Positions 1 through 6,792 of a stretch of DNA of 9,985 nt are shown here, piece by piece. Numbering within the stretch: position 1 is the stretch's first letter; every line of letters begins with the position of its first letter. The notes beneath the pieces were generated by a model, which was not told where the DNA came from, ran no database searches, and saw nothing but the letters and a program-made list of their open reading frames with translations. The position numbers and the translations under genes are program-made. Location of the stretch: positions 5,480 to 15,464 of the forward strand of contig DCDV01000010.1 in NCBI GenBank assembly GCA_002316595.1. The letters are read 5' to 3'. The DNA is from Mageeibacillus sp. UBA1046. Its GTDB lineage: Bacteria; Bacillota; Clostridia; Saccharofermentanales; DTU023.

Positions 1-74
1 GGACTGCAGACTGCGGGCCCTGCGGGTCAAAAACCTTTTCTGCTGCGGCACATAAACGCCCAACAGATTACAAT

Positions 75-986
75 TTATTCTTCGCTCAAAGGCTGAATGG
101 CAATAGCGTCTGCCATCATGCTGTTGAAATCTTCGACTGTCATGGTACCGAGGACAGCGTCAATAGCATTCTTAAGATAGGCATTGCCCTTCATGACAGA
201 GACTCCGATATTGACGTTCTCCGCGCGAACTTCTTCGCTGAACTGGAAATCACCGTCTGTGCCGGAGAAGTCCAGAATTACCATATCGGGATAGGCAACT
301 ACCGCACCCTGCGCTGTCGGCAGGTCAGTGACAACAAAGTCAACAACTGAGGTTTCCAGGGCCATCAGCATGGCCGGAGCATCGGCAGAAGCGGGCTTAA
401 TGTCGGCGCCTTCGATCTGAGGCAGACACTGGTCATACCAAATAGTCGCCAGCTGAGCGGTGCCGGAAGCACCCTCAAAGTCCTGAATGCCCTGGGCTTT
501 TGCGTATGGACTGTCTTTCTTTGTCAGCAGAACCATGGATGCGTAGAAATAGGGACCGGCGAAATCGACCTGCTCGGCACGCAAAGCTGTCATTGACTGC
601 CCTGCAATTGCTGCGTCAATAGTACCGGTCATAACGGCGGGCACTAGTGAGTCCCAGTCAGATTGAATAATCTCGAGCTCCCAGTCATTTGCTTCAGCGA
701 TTTTCCTGGCAATCATCACGTCGTAGCCGTTGGCATATGAGCCCGGTACATTCTTTAGAGGCACAGCGCCATTGGCGTCGTCGTTTTGAGTCCAGTTATA
801 GGGAGCGTAGGCGCATTCCATCGCGATGGTGAAGACGCCGTCTTCAACGCCGGTAGGCACTTCCTGTGTGCTCTCGTTTGCAGGCACTTCAGTAGGAGAC
901 TCGGTTTCCTGAGCTTCAGATGCGCCGCAAGCTGCCAGAGTCAGCGTCATAACAATAGCTAGTAATAGTGCAATTCTTTTCCTCAT
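75..986 (-). CDS. Polar amino-acid ABC transporter substrate-binding lipoprotein, probably lysine-specific
   Basis: Predicted extracellular lipoprotein that captures an amino acid and hands it to an ABC permease. The frame is open further upstream, but I start at 986: this gives a 303-aa protein with a basic N-terminus, a hydrophobic core and the lipobox LTLAAC (Cys20), after an AAAGGA ribosome site (994-999) 7 nt upstream. Starting earlier would read through the terminator hairpin at 1044-1075. After an acidic, Ser/Thr/Glu-rich linker (about 21-48) comes a type 3 periplasmic-binding fold: the AYAPYNW segment near its start, GYDVMIARKIAEA, then GTIDAAIAGQSMTALRAEQVDF, typical of polar amino-acid binding proteins. 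Length is normal. The lysine riboswitch in its leader is the argument for lysine as substrate; that is inference, since binding-site residues cannot assign it here. No terminator is seen after the stop, so permease and ATPase genes may follow beyond position 1. Confidence 0.92.
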   Translation of the reverse strand: MRKRIALLLAIVMTLTLAACGASEAQETESPTEVPANESTQEVPTGVEDGVFTIAMECAYAPYNWTQNDDANGAVPLKNVPGSYANGYDVMIARKIAEANDWELEIIQSDWDSLVPAVMTGTIDAAIAGQSMTALRAEQVDFAGPYFYASMVLLTKKDSPYAKAQGIQDFEGASGTAQLATIWYDQCLPQIEGADIKPASADAPAMLMALETSVVDFVVTDLPTAQGAVVAYPDMVILDFSGTDGDFQFSEEVRAENVNIGVSVMKGNAYLKNAIDAVLGTMTVEDFNSMMADAIAIQPLSEE

Positions 987-1043
987 TTTTGAATCCTTTC
1001 TTCCTCCACTTTGGTTGGTGGGTTGCGATCGTTCTTTGGTTTC

Positions 1044-1075
1044 AAAAAAATGAACCGCTTTGTAAAAGCGGTTCA
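1044..1075 (-). terminator. Intrinsic terminator of the lysine riboswitch expression platform
   Basis: Perfect 11-bp stem (arms 1051-1061 and 1065-1075, 3-nt loop), followed on the minus strand by seven T residues (1050-1044). It lies between the riboswitch aptamer and the ribosome site of the substrate-binding protein gene, which is where a transcription attenuator is expected. In lysine riboswitches of this kind, ligand binding favours the terminator. I could not settle the competing antiterminator. A second, weaker hairpin (1081-1109) lies between aptamer and terminator and may take part. Confidence 0.9.
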
Positions 1076-1115
1076 TGGAAATCGGAGAATAACTAAAAAA
1101 AGTTCCGATGCCATC

Positions 1116-1270
1116 GATAGCGCTCCACAATGCTGTGACAGTCCGTCAGATATTATCTGCCGGCCCAGCTTCGGAACATCAGGCAATCTTCCGAAACTTC
1201 GGCGGTGTCCCCTTTCATGTCAGCGGCTGCCTGCCTTGCTGCCATTACTCTTGAATACCGCGCCTCTACC
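1116..1270 (-). promoter_or_regulatory. Lysine riboswitch (L-box) aptamer
   Basis: Read on the minus strand, the leader has the conserved lysine-box blocks in order: GGTAGAGGCGCGG, TTCAAGAGTAA, TGAAAGGGG, CGCCGAAG, CTGACGGACTGTCAC, and a closing GGAGCGCTATC. Pairings that can be seen: P1 between GGTAG (1270-1266) and CTATC (1120-1116) with one G-U pair; P3 between TTCGGAA (1195-1189) and TTCCGAA (1176-1170); P4 CAGAT/ATCTG (1159-1147); P5 CACA/TGTG (1137-1126). The layout matches the known Bacillus lysC leader, and a terminator follows at 1044-1075. It should switch off the downstream transporter gene when lysine is plentiful. The motif order and the helices together make the assignment firm without a covariance search. 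Confidence 0.93.
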
Positions 1271-1292
1271 TTAAAGCGATTCAATTTTTTGC

Positions 1293-1321
1293 ATGTTATC
1301 ATTGGCATAAATCTATGTCAA
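1293..1321 (-). promoter_or_regulatory. Sigma-70-type promoter of the lysine-transport leader
   Basis: A perfect -35 TTGACA (1321-1316) and a -10-like TAACAT (1298-1293) are 17 bp apart on the minus strand. Transcription would start near 1286, about 16 nt before the riboswitch P1 helix, giving a leader of about 300 nt. The position fits the riboswitch very well. Confidence 0.75.
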
Positions 1322-1476
1322 ATCGTTTTGGCTAATAATTATTCATTTGCATGCCTCGATCAGCCGCAAAATGGTCAAATCCTCATCGATTTATCAAGTT
1401 ATTCCGTTTATTTTTGCATAATCTGACCTAAAAGGAACTAAAAAAAGAGCACATAACCGGCAAACAGACAAATTTC

Positions 1477-1587
1477 GAAAATGCTGACACAATGCCTTGC
1501 CATCACTTAGCCGGATGCTTACTGGATGCGTCTGTTTCTGTTTCGTGAAAATGCTGACACAATGCCCTGCTATCACATAGCAGGATG
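1477..1587. repeat. Two-copy 41-bp direct repeat, period 70 bp
   Basis: Copies at 1477-1517 and 1547-1587 begin with the same 20 bases and match at about 37 of 41 positions. In the second copy CCTGCTAT-CAC-ATAGCAGG (1566-1584) is a perfect 8-bp hairpin; in the first copy that hairpin has decayed. It lies upstream of the riboswitch promoter and downstream of the SIMPL gene, in about 340 bp (1322-1661) where I see no gene. It could be a remnant of mobile-element ends, a regulatory doublet or a local duplication; the sequence alone does not decide. Confidence 0.8.
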
Positions 1588-1593
1588 TTCATT

Positions 1594-1651
1594 CCGCTGC
1601 CTGCAGGTTCTTCCGCTGTATAGCGTCAGTACAATTCCTGCAGGCCAGCGG
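1594..1651. other. Long imperfect inverted repeat after the SIMPL gene
   Basis: CCGCTG-CCTGCAGG (1594-1607) pairs with CCTGCAGG-C-CAGCGG (1637-1651), a 14-bp stem with one bulged base around a 29-nt loop. It begins about 10 bp after the stop of the minus-strand SIMPL gene, so it may protect or end that transcript, but no T-run follows on either strand and I do not call it a terminator. Confidence 0.45.
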
Positions 1652-1661
1652 TTACATTTTG

Positions 1662-2429
1662 TTATGGGGTCCAGGTGAAGGTAACTTCAACCTGAGCTGT
1701 TACCTTGAGAGTACCTGGCATGATCTGAGTTGCTGTCTCTGCTTCATCCATGACATCTCTTACTGAACCATCGCTAAGAGGGTAGACGTTATAAGAAGCT
1801 TCTACGACTTTATAAGGTTTTAGTTCCTGCGTAACTCCTGCAGCTTTCATCATTACTGTGGCCTTCAGCCCGGCATCTTTTACAGCCAGTTCTAAAGCGT
1901 CTTCATAAGCTTTGCTTCGTTCTTCAATATCAAAGCTTATGCTGCTGACCTGATTTGCCCCTGCTGTAACAGCCTTATCCAAGACCATAGAGGCCTTATC
2001 AATGTTCTTGATCTTGATGGTAACCAGATTTATCACCTGATAGCCGTCAAAGGTTGGATTGCCACTGTTGTTGTAATTATATTGGGGCGTAATCGAAAAC
2101 TGAGCAGTTTCGATATCATCATCTTTGATGCCCTCAGTCTTAATCGCCTTCAATACTGCTTCCATGATTTTGGCATTCTCTTCTGAAGCATCGGCTGCAC
2201 TCATTTTCTTCGTCTGCGCGCCTAAAGTGACATATGCCACATCAGGTTTAACGGAGATATTGCCAATGCCCGATGCTGTTACGGTTTTGTTATCCACGTT
2301 GTTTATTTCTCCTGTCGATGCTGCCTGTGTCTCTGCCGGTCTTGTCAAAACCCCGGCTCCCCAGACTATCCCTAAGAATAATGCAACGGTCAATATACCC
2401 AGGAGTACATATTTCAAATTCTTTTTCAT
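1662..2429 (-). CDS. SIMPL-domain (DUF541/YggE-like) membrane-anchored protein
   Basis: 255 aa. A short basic N-terminus (MKKNLKY) and one hydrophobic segment (about residues 7-28), with no lipobox, suggest an uncleaved anchor or signal peptide; the rest would be outside the cell. From about residue 46 the protein follows the SIMPL pattern: VTASGIGNISVKPDVAYVTLG at the start, KAIKTEGIKDDDIETAQFSITPQY in the middle, the long helix KAYEDALELAVKDAGLKATVMMKAAGV, and a final strand TAQVEVTFTW. Relatives include E. coli YggE (linked to oxidative stress) and Brucella BP26 (outer-membrane antigen that forms channel-like oligomers); the function in Gram-positives is not settled. The ribosome site GAGGG (2436-2440) lies 6 nt before the ATG. 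It is divergent from rtcB, with 190 bp between the starts. No partner gene is evident. Confidence 0.88.
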   Translation of the reverse strand: MKKNLKYVLLGILTVALFLGIVWGAGVLTRPAETQAASTGEINNVDNKTVTASGIGNISVKPDVAYVTLGAQTKKMSAADASEENAKIMEAVLKAIKTEGIKDDDIETAQFSITPQYNYNNSGNPTFDGYQVINLVTIKIKNIDKASMVLDKAVTAGANQVSSISFDIEERSKAYEDALELAVKDAGLKATVMMKAAGVTQELKPYKVVEASYNVYPLSDGSVRDVMDEAETATQIMPGTLKVTAQVEVTFTWTP

Positions 2430-2458
2430 AATATTCCCTCACTTTCAGGTTGAGCGTA

Positions 2459-2475
2459 ATCAGGTTTTGCCTGAT
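2459..2475. promoter_or_regulatory. Palindrome ATCAGG-N5-CCTGAT in the SIMPL/rtcB divergent region
   Basis: A perfect 6-bp inverted repeat with a 5-bp spacer, about 30 bp upstream of the SIMPL start codon. It could be a repressor operator or a small RNA hairpin in the leader. I found no convincing -35/-10 pair around it, so a regulatory role is only a suggestion. Confidence 0.3.
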
Positions 2476-2619
2476 ACAACTATTAGACGCCGGTGAATAA
2501 AAAATAGTTCCCAAAACTCGGAGATGTATTGCAGGTCACGAGCTGAAAATTCTTTATCTGATAGAATCATGCCTGCAGCAGTTTGTTCATTGTTAAGAAA
2601 TTCTGAAAGGGTTAAAGTC

Positions 2620-3732
2620 ATGATCATCATCAAAGGCGCATGTAATGAAGCGAAAGTTTTCACGAGTGATTTGGAGGCATCAGCCCGCGATCAAATCCAG
2701 ACTCTCGTTAATCAGCCCTTTACAGCGGGCAGCAAAATTCGCATCATGCCCGACGTGCATGCCGGAGCAGGCAGCACGATCGGCACCACCATGACAGTCC
2801 TTGACGCAGTAGTACCTAATCTGGTCGGAGTCGATATCGGCTGCGGCATGCTTACCTCCAGGCTGGCGGAAGACAAGATAGACCTCCCCCGGCTTGATCG
2901 GCTGATTCGCAGACGTATCCCCTCAGGACACATGATCAGAAAAACCCCGCATGAATTTCTCAAAAATGTTGACATAGATGATCTGCGCTGCCGGAATGGC
3001 GGCAAAAATGACAAGATTTTGAAAATGGACAGAGCTCGTCTCTCCCTGGGCACATTAGGCGGAGGCAATCATTTTATCGAAGGCAATAAGGATGAGAACG
3101 GCAGGCTGTATCTGGTTATCCACTCCGGGTCCAGACATCTTGGCCTGCAGGTTGCTCTTTTCTACCAGCGTGTAGCCGCTAAAAAAAGGCGTGATCTGCC
3201 TCGTGATCTGGCCTGTCTGGAGGGACAGGATATGAAAGACTATCTCCATGACATGCATATAATGCAGCAATACGCTGTACAGAACCGTAAAGCGATTGCG
3301 GATCAGATAATAAATGAAATGGGCTGGCAAGTAGAAGAGAGCTTCACTACGATTCATAACTATATTGATCTTAATACGATGATTCTTCGCAAAGGAGCCG
3401 TGTCAGCGAGCAAAGGTGAAAAGCTTCTGATTCCGCTAAATATGCGTGACGGTTCTTTGATCTGTATCGGTAAAGGAAACCCTGACTGGAATCAATCAGC
3501 GCCGCATGGAGCCGGCCGTATCATGTCCAGAACTGAAGCCAGAAGGACAATTACGCTTCATGATTTCGAGGAGACAATGACCGGAATCTATTCTACTTCT
3601 GTGCACAGGAATACTCTGGATGAGGCGCCTATGGCGTATAAATCTTTAGACTCTCTACGCGAGTACCTGCATGAGACGGCAGATGTTGTCCAACATTTAA
3701 AACCCATATATAATTTCAAGGCTGCCGACTGA
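2620..3732 (+). CDS. rtcB: RtcB-family RNA-splicing ligase (GTP- and Mn2+-dependent)
   Basis: 370 aa. RtcB joins RNA ends carrying 2',3'-cyclic phosphate or 3'-phosphate to 5'-OH ends through a GMP-histidine intermediate, in RNA repair or tRNA splicing. Conserved blocks are in order: PDVHAGAGSTIG (44-55), VGVDIGCGM (69-77), LGTLGGGNHFIE (143-154), VIHSGSRHLG (166-175), IHNYID (from 245), KGAVSA, and APHGAGR near 296. By family knowledge Cys75, His151, His168 and His246 are the metal ligands and His296 accepts GMP; all are present. The frame is open from 2524, but I choose the ATG at 2620: GAAAGGG (2605-2611) is 8 nt before it and MIIIKG matches the usual start. It is shorter than E. coli RtcB (408 aa) with all active-site blocks present. 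No archease, RtcA or release factor gene is adjacent. TAGAAT at 2562-2567 is a -10-like hexamer without a good -35. Confidence 0.93.
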   Translation: MIIIKGACNEAKVFTSDLEASARDQIQTLVNQPFTAGSKIRIMPDVHAGAGSTIGTTMTVLDAVVPNLVGVDIGCGMLTSRLAEDKIDLPRLDRLIRRRIPSGHMIRKTPHEFLKNVDIDDLRCRNGGKNDKILKMDRARLSLGTLGGGNHFIEGNKDENGRLYLVIHSGSRHLGLQVALFYQRVAAKKRRDLPRDLACLEGQDMKDYLHDMHIMQQYAVQNRKAIADQIINEMGWQVEESFTTIHNYIDLNTMILRKGAVSASKGEKLLIPLNMRDGSLICIGKGNPDWNQSAPHGAGRIMSRTEARRTITLHDFEETMTGIYSTSVHRNTLDEAPMAYKSLDSLREYLHETADVVQHLKPIYNFKAAD

Positions 3733-3849
3733 CGTTCAGCCAAAACTCTCTGCTCCCTGACCGGGTTAGCCGATAACCATAAATAATTTCAAGGCGAGGG
3801 CGAGGTGCTGATGTAAAACTCTCAGTCCCCTGACCGGGCTAGCTGATTC
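3711..3849. repeat. Diverged tandem duplication, period 73 bp, spanning the rtcB 3' end
   Basis: Unit 3711-3776 is repeated at 3784-3849. Three blocks match at exactly 73-bp spacing: TAATTTCAAGG (3711 and 3784), AAAACTCTC (3742 and 3815) and CCTGACCGGG followed by YTAGCYGAT (3756 and 3829). The stretches between them have diverged but show no indel. The first unit includes the last codons of rtcB (encoding NFKAAD and stop), so the second unit looks like a decayed copy of the gene end plus its 3' flank. The CTGACCGGGTTAG core is weakly self-complementary. No T-rich terminator follows. The rest of the 214-bp gap (3733-3946) holds nothing else I can support beyond a TTTCTTAAGAAA palindrome at 3921-3932. 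Confidence 0.8.
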
Positions 3850-3946
3850 TTACTGTTAAGCGCCTTCGACAACTACCTTCTTTGCTTGTTAAGTGTGTAG
3901 AGCGTGAAAATTGTTGCAGCTTTCTTAAGAAACCGATCGATTCAAA

Positions 3947-4396
3947 CTACCAATCGATTCCCGTTTGACCTGAAATGCGCTGGCCCCATTTGTTTGCCTG
4001 TTTTTCCGGATAGCGGGAGCCGTAATAAATATCCTGAGAATTGTATTTTACTCGCGATCGTTCGTATTTTAGTGCCCAGACAGCCGAAGGAACGCCGATC
4101 AAAGGAAAATAAAGAGGTCCGAAAATCAGAGATTGGACAGTATGCCCGTATTCGTGTGCAAGAACCCTGTCATGAATTTTTGAGGACGTATTGGCAGGCA
4201 TGAATATAAACATGCCTACTGCGAAAGAATCAAAACTTATTACCTTTGATTGAGCGGAATAAAGGATCTGCACTGCTCCATAGTACCTTCTGATTTCTGT
4301 TTTTTTGATAAACAAAAAAAGCCAGAGTCCGACAATATTCTGCAGCAAACCCCAGGTCCACTGGCCGATATAATAGATTGGCAGGAACAGTTTCAT
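3947..4396 (-). CDS. Small membrane protein with HEYGH zinc-metalloprotease motif
   Basis: 149 aa, family not recognised by name. There is a hydrophobic N-terminal segment (about 12-30), an amphipathic middle, and HEYGH at 81-85, a classic HExxH zinc site (His81, His85, catalytic Glu82). A hydrophobic stretch rich in Gly and Pro (about 90-108, FGPLYFPLIGVPS) follows, and then YPEKQANKWG, where Glu131 is well placed as third zinc ligand, as in gluzincin-type proteases. A short membrane-associated metalloprotease-like protein is the best reading; substrate unknown. The intact motif and coherent membrane pattern argue against a chance frame. The start is less certain: AAAGGA (4409-4414) is 12 nt upstream, a long spacing. 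It faces rtcB convergently, and an exact 50-bp tandem repeat begins 24 bp before its start. Confidence 0.72.
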   Translation of the reverse strand: MKLFLPIYYIGQWTWGLLQNIVGLWLFLFIKKTEIRRYYGAVQILYSAQSKVISFDSFAVGMFIFMPANTSSKIHDRVLAHEYGHTVQSLIFGPLYFPLIGVPSAVWALKYERSRVKYNSQDIYYGSRYPEKQANKWGQRISGQTGIDW

Positions 4397-4419
4397 GAGC
4401 TAATTGTATCCTTTAAGCT

Positions 4420-4520
4420 AAAGTATGGGTCAGTTTAGGTTTGGATGTTATTGTTATTCGTCAACATCTAAAAGTATGGGTCAGTTTAGGTTTGGATGTT
4501 ATTGTTATTCGTCAACATCT
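4420..4520. repeat. Exact 50-bp tandem repeat (period 51 bp) with a decayed third copy
   Basis: 4420-4469 and 4471-4520 are identical over 50 bp, separated by one base. A third unit starting at 4522 matches the first 25 or so bases with several changes (ATTATGGGTAAGTT) and then fades. Each full unit contains GATGTT and AACATC 13 bp apart (4444-4449/4463-4468 in the first), a possible hairpin or two half-sites. It lies in the upstream region of the HEYGH gene. The perfect identity means the duplication is recent or kept identical. The AAACTGACCCATA motif on the minus strand looks like the kind of repeated terminal motif seen in some insertion sequences, but no transposase is near. Confidence 0.92.
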
Positions 4521-4759
4521 TAAATTATGGGTAAGTTGTAGTTTTGGGCGATGATGTTTTTCGGTAGACATACGACTTGCCGGAACATATTCTACTCTAT
4601 TCATTATAGCCGTACTTTTGCCGGATAGCTGTACTTCTGCCTGGCTGATGCCAAAATTTTCATAAAGTGGAGTATCATTGGAAAAGATGTAAAGCGGTTC
4701 TTGGATATTTCTTTAAATATGGGACGAGTATTGTGTGTGGACGGTGAAAGAAGGTATTT
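4521..4759. other. Intergenic region before the transporter cluster, with short degenerate repeats
   Basis: No gene or clear promoter seen. It holds the decayed third copy of the 50-bp repeat and a degenerate 19-bp repeat: TAGCCGTACTTTTGCCGGA at 4607, TAGCTGTACTTCTGCCTGG at 4626, and a looser relative around 4565. A promoter for the transporter genes should lie here, but I found no -35/-10 pair good enough to name. Confidence 0.4.
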
Positions 4760-5704
4760 ATGACTGGTTTAAGGGTAAAGTTAAGAGAGAACCTCTGGGT
4801 GTTGGTGGCAATTTTGGTGACAATGCTCTGGGGCAGTGCGTCTCCTGCAGTTAAGGTCGCTTTTGAATATTTCAATCTGGATAACCGCAATGTCTTCAGT
4901 ATCTTGCTCTTTGCCGGCATACGTTTTTCTGGCGCCGGCTGGTTGACACTGCTCTTTAGCCGCGTTGTTTCAGGCAAGACGCCTCGCTTTCATAAGGGTT
5001 TGATCGCACCTGTAATCAATATCGCAATTTTCCAGACAATCCTGCAATATATTTTCTTTTATATCGGCATGTCGGTCGTCAGCGGCACAACAGGTGCCTT
5101 GCTTAGCTCAACGGGAACCTTTTTCACTGTCATAGTCGCAGTAGTTATTGGTTTGGAAGTCATGACCGGTCGGAAGTTTATCGGCATTATCTTCGGGATG
5201 GCAGGGGTTATCGTTCTTAATCTCAGCTCAGATTTAGAACTTATCTTCCGCGCCAACGGTGAGCTCCTTATCCTCCTTTCAGCCGTCTGTTACGCGATCA
5301 GCAATATCCTGATCAAGCACTACGGCAAAGATCATAATCCCTTAGAGCTTTCGGGTTTTCAGTTTATCTTCGGCGGCTTTGTGCTGGTGGCTGTCGGCTT
5401 GCTGGGCGGTGGTCATATAGACTGGCCGAGCTTTTCGAAGAGTCTGGTACTTTTCTATCTGATGCTCGTTGCTACCTTTGGCTATGGCCTTTGGGCTCTG
5501 CTCTTAAAAAGTCACGATACCTCTCAGGTTGTTATTTTCCATACCCTGACGCCTGTCTTTGGCGCACTCTTCTCCTGGATTTTGCTGGGAGAGAATATCT
5601 GGCGCTGGAATACAGTGGTTTCACTTTTGTTGATCGCGCTGGGTATCAGTCTGATCAACTTGAAGAGAAAAAAGCCCCTCTCTGCGGTAGAGAATGGTGA
5701 ATAA
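4760..5704 (+). CDS. EamA/DMT-superfamily transporter, copy 1
   Basis: 314 aa, predicted 10 transmembrane helices as two EamA half-repeats (about 11-150 and 165-305). Typical marks: WGSASPAVK in helix 1, STGTFF..IVAVVIGLEVMTGRKFIGIIFGMAGVIVLN at the end of the first half, and LTPVFGALFSWILLGENIWRWN with IALGISLIN at the end of the second. These proteins move small metabolites or drugs across the inner membrane, often as exporters; the substrate cannot be read from the sequence. The ribosome site GAAGG (4750-4754) is 5 nt before the ATG. First of three tandem paralogues; its last 11 nt overlap the next gene. The product ends in a basic tail (NLKRKKP), expected to be cytoplasmic. Confidence 0.9.
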   Translation: MTGLRVKLRENLWVLVAILVTMLWGSASPAVKVAFEYFNLDNRNVFSILLFAGIRFSGAGWLTLLFSRVVSGKTPRFHKGLIAPVINIAIFQTILQYIFFYIGMSVVSGTTGALLSSTGTFFTVIVAVVIGLEVMTGRKFIGIIFGMAGVIVLNLSSDLELIFRANGELLILLSAVCYAISNILIKHYGKDHNPLELSGFQFIFGGFVLVAVGLLGGGHIDWPSFSKSLVLFYLMLVATFGYGLWALLLKSHDTSQVVIFHTLTPVFGALFSWILLGENIWRWNTVVSLLLIALGISLINLKRKKPLSAVENGE

Positions 5705-6653
5705 GAGAGATAATTGGAAGGCCGGCATCCGCGATAACCTCTGGATGCTGGTAGCGATACTTTGCACCTTGTTTTGGGGCAGCGGCGCCCCGACAATAAA
5801 ACTCGGATACCAGTATTTCCAACTCAAATCTGATGATATTTTCAGCATCCTGCTGTTCGCCGGACTGCGTTTCTTTGGCGCCGGCTGTATGACACTGGTT
5901 ATCGGCCGCCTGATTTCCGGCAAGTGGCCTCGCATTTACAGGCGACTCATTAAGCCGACAATAACCATGGCCATGGTTCAGACTGTGCTGCAGTATTTTT
6001 TCTTTTATCTGGGTCTTACCATTGTCAGCGGCGCTGCCGGTGTCTTGCTCAGCTCAACAGGTACCTTTTTTGCTGTGATTATCGCCGTTATTGTCGGTTT
6101 GGAAATCATGACAGGCAGAAAATTTGCCGGTATTATCTGCGGCATGGCCGGAGTCATCGTGTTTAATCTCAGCGACAATCTGGAACTGACTTTCCGCTGG
6201 AACGGTGAATTCTTCATCCTGCTCACCGCAATATGTTATGCACTGCACAATATATTAGTGAAACATTACAGCAAGGAACATGAGCCCGTCGCACTAACCG
6301 GCTTTCAGTTTATTCTGGGCGGAGCCATTCTGTGTCTGATAGGCATTGCCGGCGGCGGCAGTCTGATCTGGCCGGGATTTGGCAAGAGCCTGATACTTGT
6401 CTATTTGATGTTTCAGGTCGCAGTTGCTTATGGCCTCTGGTCTTTGCTCCTGAAGAGATATGATACTTCTAAAGTGGTAATTTTCAACGCTCTGACCCCA
6501 ATATTTGGAGCCATTTTCTCCTGGCTGCTGCTGGGTGATAACATCTGGCGCTGGAATACCCTGGTTGCACTGATTTTAATCGTACTTGGTATCAGCCTGA
6601 TAAACTGGAAGAGGAAATTTCCTGCGCCTGCTGTTGCGAATCCGCGGCCTTAG
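5694..6653 (+). CDS. EamA/DMT-superfamily transporter, copy 2
   Basis: 319 aa, same fold and motifs as the copy before it: WGSGAPTIK in helix 1, STGTFFAVIIAVIVGLEIMTGRKFAGIICGMAGVIVFN, and LTPIFGAIFSWLLLGDNIWRWN. Its start overlaps the end of copy 1 in ATGGTGAATAA, and only a weak ribosome site (GGTAGAGA) precedes it, so translation is probably coupled to copy 1. The GTG at 5697 is an alternative start. Adjacent paired DMT genes can form heterodimers, as in some small multidrug-resistance pairs, but 10-helix EamA proteins usually work without a partner, so coupling need not mean a complex. Closer to copy 3 than to copy 1 in both protein and DNA. No terminator is seen after it. Confidence 0.9.
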   Translation: MVNKRDNWKAGIRDNLWMLVAILCTLFWGSGAPTIKLGYQYFQLKSDDIFSILLFAGLRFFGAGCMTLVIGRLISGKWPRIYRRLIKPTITMAMVQTVLQYFFFYLGLTIVSGAAGVLLSSTGTFFAVIIAVIVGLEIMTGRKFAGIICGMAGVIVFNLSDNLELTFRWNGEFFILLTAICYALHNILVKHYSKEHEPVALTGFQFILGGAILCLIGIAGGGSLIWPGFGKSLILVYLMFQVAVAYGLWSLLLKRYDTSKVVIFNALTPIFGAIFSWLLLGDNIWRWNTLVALILIVLGISLINWKRKFPAPAVANPRP

Positions 6654-6792
6654 TCCGGGATCTAAAACCACGGCCTATCCTTCTCGAAGTTATTCCGCTG
6701 CCTAAGCAGATTACATCGATGATCACTTGTCACCATTGAGAATGATCGAGTTACATCCGTGAATTTACAGAAACAGGGTCGTGACATATTAA

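Noticed and set aside
1..74. A minus-strand frame opening with GTG (51-49) that runs off the window, possibly the next ABC transporter gene
   Set aside because: Only 17 codons are visible, there is no good ribosome site and no recognisable motif.
987..1130. N-terminal extension of the substrate-binding protein up to 1130
   Set aside because: It would translate the terminator hairpin and the 3' edge of the riboswitch; a proper lipoprotein signal and ribosome site mark 986 as the start.
1394..1576. 60-aa minus-strand frame across the 41-bp repeats
   Set aside because: The two repeat copies are read in different frames, there is no ribosome site and the composition is not protein-like.
2524..2619. 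32-residue N-terminal extension of RtcB
   Set aside because: Family alignment begins at MIIIKG and a ribosome site precedes 2620; the extension shows no conserved pattern.
2601..3732. RtcB as part of an RNA-repair or anti-phage operon
   Set aside because: No archease, RtcA, PrfH, nuclease or toxin gene is adjacent; both neighbours run on the opposite strand.
3742..3849. CRISPR-like repeats after rtcB
   Set aside because: Only two units, strongly diverged, with no equal-length repeats and spacers and no cas genes.
3904..4203. 99-aa plus-strand frame opposite the HEYGH gene
   Set aside because: It is the antisense shadow of a frame with a clear zinc motif and membrane segment, and has no motif of its own.
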